DNA from: Nilaparvata lugens
Lineage: Eukaryota; Arthropoda; Insecta; Hemiptera; Delphacidae
DNA: 64,000 bases
NCBI RefSeq assembly: GCF_014356525.2
Contig: NC_052510.1
Location: 54,424,503-54,488,502 of the forward strand
Reading direction: 5' to 3'
Translations under genes and position numbers: made by a program
Shown here: positions 11,293 through 19,470 of the stretch, piece after piece
Layout: the number at the start of each line of letters is the position of its first letter
How positions within the stretch are numbered: position 1 is the stretch's first letter
The notes under the pieces: model-generated
Told to the model about the DNA's origin: nothing
The model's input: the letters and a program-made list of their open reading frames with translations, nothing else
The model's database searches: none

Positions 11293-11556
11293 TTGCTGTT
11301 TAAAAATATGTATCAAACAAATAATTTCTTGTGCGAGAATACTCGTATGAAAAGTATGAAATTGGCGCCTATGTATACAAATGCTCAGAAAAGAAACTTT
11401 GCACGATATGGATTCTTCTACAACGGAAAGGAATTACAGTGTGTTTATTGCTTGCATGCACTGAGATTGCATAAAGCTCGCACGTGTTGTCTGTCTACAA
11501 TTATTAATGAAGAAAGACCGTTTAATTATTCTATAATAGTGCCAGCCTACACATAG
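11293..11556 (+). CDS. BIR-like (inhibitor-of-apoptosis repeat) small protein
   Basis: 87 codons, or 82 from the second Met. The central run NFARYGFFYNGKELQCVYC matches the core of a baculovirus IAP repeat: an aromatic-rich Gly-Phe-Tyr-x-Gly turn followed by the first zinc pair Cys-x-x-Cys. Downstream there is a histidine (LHKARTCC) and further cysteines, but the normal His-x6-Cys end of a BIR is not clearly present, so the domain is partial or divergent. IAP genes are known accessory genes of large insect DNA viruses. The gene is divergent from the polymerase fragment and only about 25 bp from it, and two further small plus-strand genes follow. Function is inference from the motif only. Confidence 0.5.
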   Translation: MLFKNMYQTNNFLCENTRMKSMKLAPMYTNAQKRNFARYGFFYNGKELQCVYCLHALRLHKARTCCLSTIINEERPFNYSIIVPAYT

Positions 11557-11579
11557 TTTTCTCCATTCGCTCGACAACG

Positions 11580-11855
11580 ATGGATCCGGCAAAGTGGTTA
11601 GCTGCTGACCACCAGTTGGAAGTGAGGTTAAAAAACTGCATAGACTGGTATGATGAGTGTGAAAGTGCAATTAGGAAATCATCTAGTGAAAATTATAGTT
11701 TGGCGAAACAATTGAAAGACATTTTTCTAAGCACAGTTAATTTGAACGATATAAAAGACTATTTGTGCTATTACCGTCCACACAATTTGTCTGTAGATAA
11801 ATTAATTAAAATTGAAGATGAAGTTATGATGTATTGTTGTAGTGAAATGTTGTAA
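11580..11855 (+). CDS. Small helical protein of unknown function
   Basis: 91 codons starting MDPAKWLAADHQLE. The composition predicts several amphipathic helices (LKNCIDWYDECESAIRK, LAKQLKDIFLSTVNLNDIKD). No family is recognised. It starts 24 bp after the BIR-like frame on the same strand, so the two may be co-transcribed. A TGTAAACAAATATATAGATA stretch follows the stop. The compact spacing and intact frame favour a real gene of the element. Confidence 0.5.
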   Translation: MDPAKWLAADHQLEVRLKNCIDWYDECESAIRKSSSENYSLAKQLKDIFLSTVNLNDIKDYLCYYRPHNLSVDKLIKIEDEVMMYCCSEML

Positions 11856-11926
11856 ACAAATATATAGATATTTCCTCGAACATTTTGGTTTAGTATCAGT
11901 ATAGACTTGATTGAGTGAGGACGCGA

Positions 11927-12044
11927 GATACGCCCCCCTCAGACACAACTGTTACAGCTAAGTGCACATTCCTACCTTATCAAGAGATACGCCCCCTCAG
12001 AGCCAACTCTGTTACAGCTAAGTGCACATTCCTTCCTTATCAAT
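11927..12044. repeat. Two-copy 58-bp direct repeat
   Basis: Both copies run from GAGATACGCCCCC through TGTTACAGCTAAGTGCACAT to CCTTATCAA. They lie just upstream of the 12072 frame and could be a promoter-proximal duplication. Confidence 0.8.
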
Positions 12045-12071
12045 TTTATTGTTCATAACATAATCAAGGTC

Positions 12072-12392
12072 ATGCAGTGTTTTAGCTTTGCTAAATTCAA
12101 AAAATTATCTCGTCTCTTGATGTCAATTTCATTCAATGAATTTGATTCTATTGCAAAAAATATAAAATTTTCAACAGGATTCCAAGGCGATGATGTTGAT
12201 CAAGCGTTAACAAAAACAGAAAATGTACATTTTCCAATTTTATCTGAGATTTTCGAATTATTGGACATACTAGATACAGGTCATCTACATTATTGTAGTG
12301 CAAATGATTTCTCAACTATTGTTACAAATTCCGATGAACTTTGGAAATGCTTGTATGACATTGCAGATAAAAAATGTAAAAGATCAACTTAG
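12072..12392 (+). CDS. Small helical protein, weakly reminiscent of a death-fold
   Basis: 106 codons. Predicted helices follow one another: FKKLSRLLMSISFNEFDSI, then a polar loop, then ILSEIFELLDILDTG, and finally NDFSTIVTNSDELWKCLYDI. The spacing resembles a six-helix death-effector or related bundle, but I see no diagnostic signature such as the DED RxDL motif, so this is only a hypothesis. The frame is intact and ends 20 bp before the right terminal repeat. It belongs to the plus-strand group with the BIR-like gene. Confidence 0.4.
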   Translation: MQCFSFAKFKKLSRLLMSISFNEFDSIAKNIKFSTGFQGDDVDQALTKTENVHFPILSEIFELLDILDTGHLHYCSANDFSTIVTNSDELWKCLYDIADKKCKRST

Positions 12393-12409
12393 ATCATTGA
12401 CCTCTCTCT

Positions 12410-13141
12410 GTTAAGACATCAATAGAGCTGATACCCCAAGTGATATAGGTCTGAGGATATCTATAGCCATTTTTGGAATGCTTGTTCATACTAAATTTAC
12501 TATAGATATTCTCGGAGAAACACTTAAAAAATAACGCCTGCGGTTTGTACAGCACATAGAAAATTTCAATATAAATTTGTGAAATTTTTCTTAACTGTCG
12601 GGTGGAAAGCAAACCAATTGTATTAATTTGCAATCACTTTATAATTTTACAGTATAAAGATGTAACAGATTCACTCAGTATAAAGATGTAACAGATTCAC
12701 TTTTATTTGACAGTAGAGAATTTTTTCCCTCATTTAGCATTCACTTTAATCTGTCAGTATAGCATTAGATGGATTCACTTTAATCTGTCACTATAGAGAG
12801 AGGGAATTTTTCCTCCAAAAAGGGAAATTTTTTTTCCCTCACTGAGAGAGAGAGGGAAAGATCACTCTCTCTTCCTCCCCCTCATCCTCACTGGGAGAGG
12901 GGAGATAAGATAAGGAGAGGGAGAGGGAGAGGGAGAGGGAGAAGGAGAAGGAGAGGGGAGGGAGAGGGAGAGGGAGAGGGAGAGGAGAGGGAGAGGGAGA
13001 GGGAGAAGGAGAGGGAGAAGGAGAGGGAGAGGGAGAAGGAGAGGGAGAAGGAGAGGGAGAGGGGGAGGAGAGGGGGAGTTTGCGCATGCGCAAACTCTAG
13101 AGAGGGAGGGGGAAGGGGGAGGGGGAGGGGGATTTGCGCAA
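12410..13141 (-). repeat. Right terminal inverted repeat of the Polinton-like element
   Basis: Reverse-complement counterpart of 5031-5540. It is longer because the GAGAGG tract is expanded and because a short direct repeat (CAGTATAAAGATGTAACAGA, twice, at 12650-12705) is inserted. The tip is GCGCAAAT preceded by CCCCCT runs in the inverted sense. Pro/Ser-rich frames across it are artefacts. Confidence 0.85.
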
Positions 13142-13144
13142 AAA

Positions 13145-14867
13145 TTTTTCCTTATTTCTCGGTAATTGCGCAAAAAAGCCCGTCTGAAATCCCAATATTA
13201 AGCTACTCTGCTGCATCATCCACTCCAGGTCAGCTTTCTTCTCTCTTGTGACTGGAAGACACTGAGGGTATTTTGATGCCAAACTTACTCCTGCACATAA
13301 TTTCTTTCTTCGTGAATTCCTCTTCTGATGAATGTTGATTTCCATGAATGTGCCATTCAAATCGTACTTATACTTGATAATGTATGGATCATTTTTTTCA
13401 AATCTTAACCATTTAACTTTCAGCCAGTTGACCTTCTCTTTATCTGTGTTTGGTGTTACATTTAGTAACATTGTATCACAGAGTTCTTTCAAATCATGGA
13501 AGTCCGAGTGGACGAGTGTTTCAACATTGTAAGACTTTTTTCTGGCTGTGGACATCAACAAAGCCCATTCTCTAGTCGTGTATATTCTTTTATTTTTTCT
13601 TGCACGCTCGATAGTTGCATGCATGGAATCTGCCTCCAAATACGAATGTCCAGATTCCATGTACTTGAGATCGATTGTCTCAATACTTTCAATCTTATTG
13701 ACCGCAAACAACATTGCTGCAACAACATACTTGTTGCAGTTTTGACCCCCACAAGTGTCTGAAAATGAAGATACATGAGACACTGATGGAGGTAATTGCC
13801 TCAAGTATCGTAGAATGCAAGTTCCTATTTCGGAACTACCTTTTCTTCCATTGCACTCGTCCCACACAAAACAATAGGCATCGTTGTTGTGACAATCAAA
13901 TATAGTGAAATTGTACACATTCAATTTGCGCCGGTAGTAAAGTTGACTATCATTACTATAGGGTACACTGAGCAATGCTTGCAGATCAAATGAAATTGCT
14001 TGAAATGTTTCCCCATTTTCAGATTGACATCTTTCCTTGTCCTCTTGTTTCATGCTCATTGATGCCTTCTCTCTATTTTTATGAGCCTGCCACTCTTCTT
14101 CAAGGCTGCTTTTATCATGGGCACTCTGATATACACTGATCCTTTTTGGGGATGTAAAAAGATAGTTGAGGATCATACGAGTTAAACACTTTCCTGTAAA
14201 CAAACTGTGAAACAGGCTGAATGGTTTTTTCTTGGCAGAAATTGTTTTTGTATAAGTCATATAATTTGGAGATGTTCGGCAGATAAGTACATTTTTGTGG
14301 TATCTTTCCTGCAATAATAGACTCAACCCTGGGAAACATATCAATGTGTTCTTTAACTAGTTTGATGTTGTCACTCGGTGTAGCATTAGCTGGTTTACTG
14401 TCCATGCATCTATCATAGTCACTATATAAACCGCTATCACTGACTTTTGTCATCAAACAGTCTGTTACTCTATGTGACAAGGCAAGAGTAGCACAAAAGA
14501 ATTTTTGACAGACTCGTACTCTTTCACCTTCATTATTTTTCAATTTGTAGATCCTGGAAGTGGTCTTATGTTTCACTGCTGACACTTTCATATTTTTAAC
14601 AGGAACATTTTGAATCAATGATGAGAGGTGAATCTTTTGCTGTTTGTCATCTCCTAAAGCCCAATACTCCTTACATAATACTTGCCGCTGGTCTTCATCA
14701 AAATTACTGTTGCACTTGAACCTACATTTCTGACAATCAGCAATCTTTGGTTTTTTGGCAGGTGTCACTTTACCAGAACGATTGATGTACTTCTTTCCCT
14801 GTTGCCGTAGTTGCTTGAGCCTACTAACAACATCTGTGCACGAAACTCTCAAATTATTTTGTGTCAC
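13145..14867 (-). pseudogene. Transposase-like gene, frameshifted and cut by the Polinton-like element
   Basis: Two overlapping frames (14867-14115 and 14344-13097) together resemble a high-copy insect protein family. The N-terminal part has a Cys-rich CQKCRFKCNSNFD segment and the YIPKKDQC block. The C-terminal part has an acidic triad-like arrangement: Asp in ISFDLQALL, Asp in SFSDTCGGQN, and Glu/Asp in GHSYLEADSMHATIE. I read this as a DDE/D-type transposase-related protein but cannot name the superfamily. A frameshift near 14120-14135 separates the halves. The C-terminus runs directly into the terminal repeat at 13141, so the Polinton interrupted it. No terminal repeats of its own transposon are visible. 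Confidence 0.6.
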
Positions 14868-15076
14868 ATTTGTGGTAAGTCATCTTACTACAAGAGTGCG
14901 CTACTATTCAATTCTCCAATCCTACATAACACATCAGTGAATTCTAAAACTCTGCCTTCCCGTCTATATTTCACTTATAACAAGTGTGCACCATAAAATA
15001 TAGACTTCGAGCATCCAATATATCTACTTAGTCCATTTTCAAGAGAAAATCACTTACCACATGTGTGCACTTAACC
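14868..15076. other. Short non-coding spacer
   Basis: AT-rich sequence between the transposase-like gene and the tandem array; nothing recognised. Confidence 0.4.
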
Positions 15077-17110
15077 ATCGATATATTATGTTATATTTGT
15101 TGATCAATAAACAATTCTATTCTATTCTATTCTATCGTTCAACAAAGCAGATAGCGCTATCTCTTTCACGCATTGCGATGTTGCCACATCGTTTATCAAC
15201 AATGTAGAAATTCAACTAATTGACAAAATATTTAATCTCAATCATGAAAATTCATTGTCACATCTTTAAAAAATATATTTTCTTGACAAATAAGAAATGA
15301 TGAACTATTTTCAACAAGAATGAACAGTTAAATTGATCAGATAACTTATACCAGTATCAGCTGTTTGGGTGGCAAGGCTGAGATCTGGCAACCCTTTTCT
15401 CCTATCTTTCTACACTGCCATTATAACCTGGACCCCACTATAGTGTAAATACTGTACTCATTCAAGAAAAACTGTGGATATTGAATAGGATCAATGATTG
15501 CAACTGATAATTACAGTAATAATATTTCAGCAGTTGATTAAATTTAATTTCTAATAATATCTTTATCTAGGCCTATATCTATATTGTCAGATAATTTCAT
15601 GTCGGACTGACAATATTTTTCAACATATCTGTCTATAATGAGGTCCACGTTATAATGGCAGTGTGAGATTTGCAATGGTGTTGCTATCTTTGTCGATCCA
15701 TATATATTATGTTATATTTGTTGATCAATAAACAATTCTATTCTATTCTATCGTTCAACAAAGCAGATAGCGCTATCTCTTATAGCGCTATCGGACTGAC
15801 AATATTTTTCAACATATCTGTCTATAATGAGGTCCACGTTATAATGGCAGTGTGAGATTTGCAATGGTGTTGCTATCTTTGTCGATCCATATATTATGTT
15901 ATATTTGTTGATCAATAAACAATTCTATTCTATTCTATTCTATCGTTCAACAAAGCAGATAGCGCTATCTCTTTCACGCATTGCGATGTTGCCACATCGT
16001 TTATCAACAATGTAGAAATTCAACTAATTGACAAAATATTTAATCTCAATCATGAAAATTCATTGTCACATCTTTAAAAAATATATTTTCTTGACAAATA
16101 AGAAATGATGAACTATTTTCAACAAGAATGAACAGTTAAATTGATCAGATAACTTATACCAGTATCAGCTGTTTGGGTGGCAAGGCTGAGATCTGGCAAC
16201 CCTTTTCTCCTATCTTTCTACACTGCCATTATAACCTGGACCCCACTATAGTGTAAATACTGTACTCATTCAAGAAAAACTGTGGATATTGAATAGGATC
16301 AATGATTGCAACTGATAATTACAGTAATAATATTCAGCAGTTGATTAAATTAATTTCTAATAATATCTTTATCTAGGCCTATATCTATATTGTCAGATAA
16401 TTTCATGTCGGACTGACAATATTTTTCAACATATCTGTCTATAATGAGGTCCACGTTATAATGGCAGTGTGAGATTTGCAATGGTGTTGCTATCTTTGTC
16501 GATCCATATATATTATGTTATATTTGTTGATCAATAAACAATTCTATTCTATTCTATCGTTCAACAAAGCAGATAGCGCTATCTCTTATAGCGCTATCGG
16601 ACTGACAATATTTTTCAACATATCTGTCTATAATGAGGTCCACGTTATAATGGCAGTGTGAGATTTGCAATGGTGTTGCTATCTTTGTCGATCCATATAT
16701 ATTATGTTATATTTGTTGATCAATAAACAATTCTATTCTATTCTATTCTATCGTTCAACAAAGCAGATAGCGCTATCTCTTTCACGCATTGCGATGTTGC
16801 CACATCGTTTATCAACAATGTAGAAATTCAACTAATTGACAAAATATTTAATCTCAATCATGAAAATTCATTATCACATCTTTAAAAAATATATTTTCTT
16901 GACAAATAAGAAATGATGAACTATTTTCAACAAGAATGAACAGTTAAATTGATCAGATAACTTATACCAGTATCAGCTGTTTGGGTGGCAAGGCTGAGAT
17001 CTGGCAACCCTTTTCTCCTATCTTTCTACACTGCCATTATAACCTGGACCCCACTATAGTGTAAATACTGTACTCATTCAAGAAAAAACTGTGGATATTG
17101 AATAGGCTCA
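15077..17110. repeat. Tandem array, 806-bp unit, about 2.5 copies, built from MITE sequence
   Basis: The landmark ATCGTTCAACAAAGCAGATA followed by GCGATGTTGCCACATCG recurs with a period of 806 bp (about 15135, 15941, 16747). Copies are nearly identical. Each unit carries MITE ends (CACTGCCATTATAACCTGGA and GAGGTCCACGTTATAATGGC) and an internal partial duplication of about 190 bp. Identical 61-codon frames at 15670 and 16476 are copies of repeat sequence, not genes. The array stops 19 bp from the stop codon of the dioxygenase exon. Confidence 0.9.
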
Positions 17111-17128
17111 ATGATTGCAACTTTTTAT

Positions 17129-17402
17129 TCAAACAATAACTTTGAGCATGCGGGCTTTGCTGAGGAAGTCAGCCATGGACACATAGCAGCCGCCGAGGAC
17201 ACGGCTGCCTTGATAGCTTGCCCGCCCGTGCATGACCCGCCAATTGTTGATGAAGACGGCCGTGCCCGGTTGCAGTCTCAGCCACCACTCTCCCTCTCCT
17301 CGGCCAATGCATCCAGCCAGGCAGCGCAGTGCACTGTAGAACAGGCCTTGCTGTTCGGCTGGCAAGGCCACCATTCGAGGGCTCCTGTCGTACAGATTGT
17401 AC
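17129..17402 (-). CDS. TMLHE: Trimethyllysine dioxygenase (TMLHE-like), last exon
   Basis: Final exon of a mitochondrial Fe(II)/2-oxoglutarate dioxygenase that hydroxylates N6-trimethyllysine, the first step of carnitine synthesis. It begins after GATTTGCAG at 17403 with a TAC codon completed from the upstream exon. The product YNLYDRSPR... runs to WLRLQPGTAVFINNWRVMHG, which supplies the distal iron-binding His, then the 2-oxoglutarate-side Arg in GSRVLGGCYVS. The stop TGA is at 17129-17131, and AATAAA overlaps it (17124-17129 in reverse). The splice phase matches the exon ending at 31297, so the last intron is about 13.9 kb and contains the palindromic element. The exon is clearly GC-richer than the other exons. 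Confidence 0.9.
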
Positions 17403-17463
17403 CTGCAAATCGAATCAATTCACTTCAACTTAGTACAAAATGCACTACACCTACAAATCATCC

Positions 17464-17600
17464 TATTATAGTGAGGTCCACGATATAATGGCAGTGTTTG
17501 ATTAGCAATGGTATTGCTATCATTCAACAAAGCTGATAGCGCTATCTCTTTCTCGCTTGGCTCTGTTGCCACATCGTCTTTTAAATATGTAGAATTCATA
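17464..17600. mobile_element. MITE end of the GAGGTCCA family
   Basis: TATAGTGAGGTCCACGATAT followed by the family interior (TTCAACAAAGCTGATAGCGC). It lies about 60 bp upstream of the last dioxygenase exon, inside the intron. The right end was not identified. Confidence 0.6.
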
Positions 17601-18130
17601 ATTAATTACACAAAATATTTCATCTTAATTATTTATTTATTGGATAGAGTAAACAATACAGTAGTCAGAAAATAAAAACAGGCTATTGCTCAAAACTTCT
17701 TCAATTTCCTAATTTTGTCTTAAATTGTCCAAATATTATGTAGGTTATGTCCATTTCAATTTATACACTAAATCATCTATCTGAATATACAAATCAGAAA
17801 AAAATAAGCAATTTTAAATTGAGATAAATTAATAATAAAACTATTATTTTATTATGAAAATTCATTATGGAATTATTGAAAAATATAATTTCTTGCTTGA
17901 TAAATAGTTGGCTATTTGTATATCTAGAGTGGGAAGTACTGTTTTTTCTCCCTGAGGGAAAAGTTTGGAGCCTGAGGCGAAGCCGAGGGAAACTATTTTC
18001 CTGAGGGAGAAAAAACATTTTTCACTCGTGATATACACAACATTTTTCCTCCACCTACATTTTTATAAAAACTGCAAATAAAATAATTTTTAAAAACGTA
18101 CGTGACCAAACAATGTGTTTAGTAGTATAA

Positions 18131-18172
18131 AAAGGCCGGTTCTGGGGCACAAGTGCCCTAGAACCGGCCTTT
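18131..18172. repeat. Left terminal hairpin palindrome
   Basis: AAAGGCCGGTTCTGGGGCAC pairs with the inverted half ending GAACCGGCCTTT across a 4-base loop, with a single mismatch. It would form a stable GC-rich hairpin at the element tip. Confidence 0.85.
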
Positions 18173-18174
18173 AT

Positions 18175-18483
18175 CTCAAGGTCATCCAGGTCAACCACCC
18201 TAACCTCTAGGTCATCCAGGTCAACCACCCTAACCTCAAGGTCATCCAGGTCAACCACCCTAACCTCAAGGTCATCCAGATCAACCACCCTAACCTCAAG
18301 GTCATCTAGGTCAACCACACCCACCACAAGGTCATCTAGGTCAACCACCCCAAACTCAAGGTCATCTAGGTCAACCACACCTACCTCAAGGTCATCAAGG
18401 TCAACCAACCTAACCTCAAGGTCATCCAGGTCAACCACCTTAACCTCAAGGTCATCCAGGTCAACCACCCTAACCTCAAGGTC
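18175..18483. repeat. 30-bp tandem array, left TIR (about 10 copies)
   Basis: The unit is AAGGTCATCCAGGTCAACCA plus CCCTAACCTC, with small variants. The in-frame translation on the other strand (VVDLDDLEVR repeats) reflects the multiple-of-three unit, not a gene. It contains CCCTAACC, loosely telomere-like. Confidence 0.9.
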
Positions 18484-18600
18484 AAAAAAAAAATTAAAAA
18501 AAAATTTAAAAAAAAAAATTGAAAAAAAAAAATTAAAAAAAAAATAAAATTAAAAACACATAAAATTGGGAAAAAAAGGGAAAAAGGAAAAAAAAATTCC
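18484..18600. repeat. A-rich homopolymeric tract
   Basis: Runs of A broken by TT, a mirror of the T-rich tract at about 29510-29698 in the right arm, which is longer. Length difference between the arms is concentrated here. Confidence 0.8.
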
Positions 18601-18620
18601 CTCCAGATCCTGAACTGGGG

Positions 18621-18628
18621 TATAAAAG
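18621..18628 (+). promoter_or_regulatory. TATA box of left-arm polymerase transcript
   Basis: TATAAAAG followed at about 35 bp by GAGTGGGACATTGTGTC. The same arrangement occurs in the right arm on the minus strand (29480-29487). A likely leader intron runs from a donor AGA/GTAAGT (18778) to an acceptor TTGTTCCAG (19470), directly before an ATG. Confidence 0.5.
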
Positions 18629-18777
18629 GAGTTGTTCTACAAGGAGTGGGACATTGTGTCTTTGACAGTCGTGTCCCAATAGGTATGTGTGTACCACCAG
18701 TACATGTGTGTGTGTGTGATTTTAGTATATCGGTTTTGGATTACTTCCATCTTTATCAACATCAAGAGTAAGTACCA

Positions 18778-19470
18778 GTGCATTTTATAGTTCTATATAT
18801 ATATTTATATTATATTCATGATTCAACAATTAAGTCCAAAAGAGTAGAATTTTGAAGTAGATGGTTTGAGACTGACAATTAAATTCTAAAATGACAAGTT
18901 TAATTATGAATTAGGTTCCAATACATAGAGTAAATGATATAGTCAAAAATGACTATTATAATTATGAATTAGGTTCCAATACATACAAGTTAAGAGTTTA
19001 ATTGTGAATTAGGTTCTTTGAGTTGGTGGTTGTAATCCATCCTAACCTAAAAAACGTATAATCACAAAGTAGATCCTAGACCTCCATTCACATGGTTGTA
19101 ATTCATCCTAACCTAAAAACCGTATAATCACAAAGTAGATCCTAGACCCCCATTCACACTCCCCCATCCCCACCCATCCCCATAAGTAGATCCTAGACCT
19201 CCATTCACATGGTTGTAATTCATCCTAACCTAAAAACCGTATAATCACAAAGTAGATCCTAGACTCCCATTCACATCCCCCCATCACCACCCCACCCCAC
19301 CATATAGCTCCGGACCATCATCCCTAGAACATAAACACCTATGAACCTCCATCCCCGACCCACGATCCTAGATACTGATTCACCACCTTCATCCTCCACA
19401 TCCGTTGATTTATATATAGAGTTGAATACTGCATACCATACTAATACAATATTGTTTTGCATTGTTCCAG
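18778..19470 (+). other. Predicted leader intron of the left-arm PolB transcript
   Basis: Donor GTAAGT at 18778 and acceptor CATTGTTCCAG ending at 19470, followed by ATGAGCAAAGC. The intron contains direct repeats of a block with TTCATCCTAACCTAAAAA and AAGTAGATCCTAGAC (19020-19270). Confidence 0.4.

Larger units (their letters stand above)
5031..13141. mobile_element. Shrunken Polinton/Maverick-type (adintovirus-like) element
   Basis: About 8.1 kb bounded by long terminal inverted repeats that both begin ATTTTTGCGCAAATCCCCCT and contain CT-rich tracts. Between them lie, on the minus strand, a coiled-coil protein, an acidic protein, an A32/FtsK-like ATPase, a DDE integrase with a chromodomain-like tail, and a C-terminal protein-primed polymerase B fragment. 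This set is diagnostic of Polintons and their viral relatives. No major or minor capsid protein and no adenain-type protease is visible; complete Polintons are usually 15-20 kb, so about half is missing. No clean 6-bp target duplication could be fixed, because the ends sit in A/T runs. The stop in the integrase and the truncated polymerase mean it cannot be autonomous. Confidence 0.85.

Noticed and set aside
12839..13173. Ser/Pro-rich frames in the right TIR (and 4948-5314 in the left)
   Set aside because: CT-rich low-complexity terminal repeat, mirrored at both ends of the element.
15670..15855. Identical 61-codon frames at 15670 and 16476
   Set aside because: Copies of the 806-bp tandem unit; composition is that of MITE DNA.
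18055..18468. 137-codon frame of VVDLDDLEV repeats (and mirrored frames at 29682-30119)
   Set aside because: It is a translation of the 30-bp terminal array; the unit is a multiple of three, so all frames stay open. No start context or unique sequence.
18175..18483. Possible CRISPR-like array
   Set aside because: Repeats are contiguous with no unique spacers, and the locus is eukaryotic.
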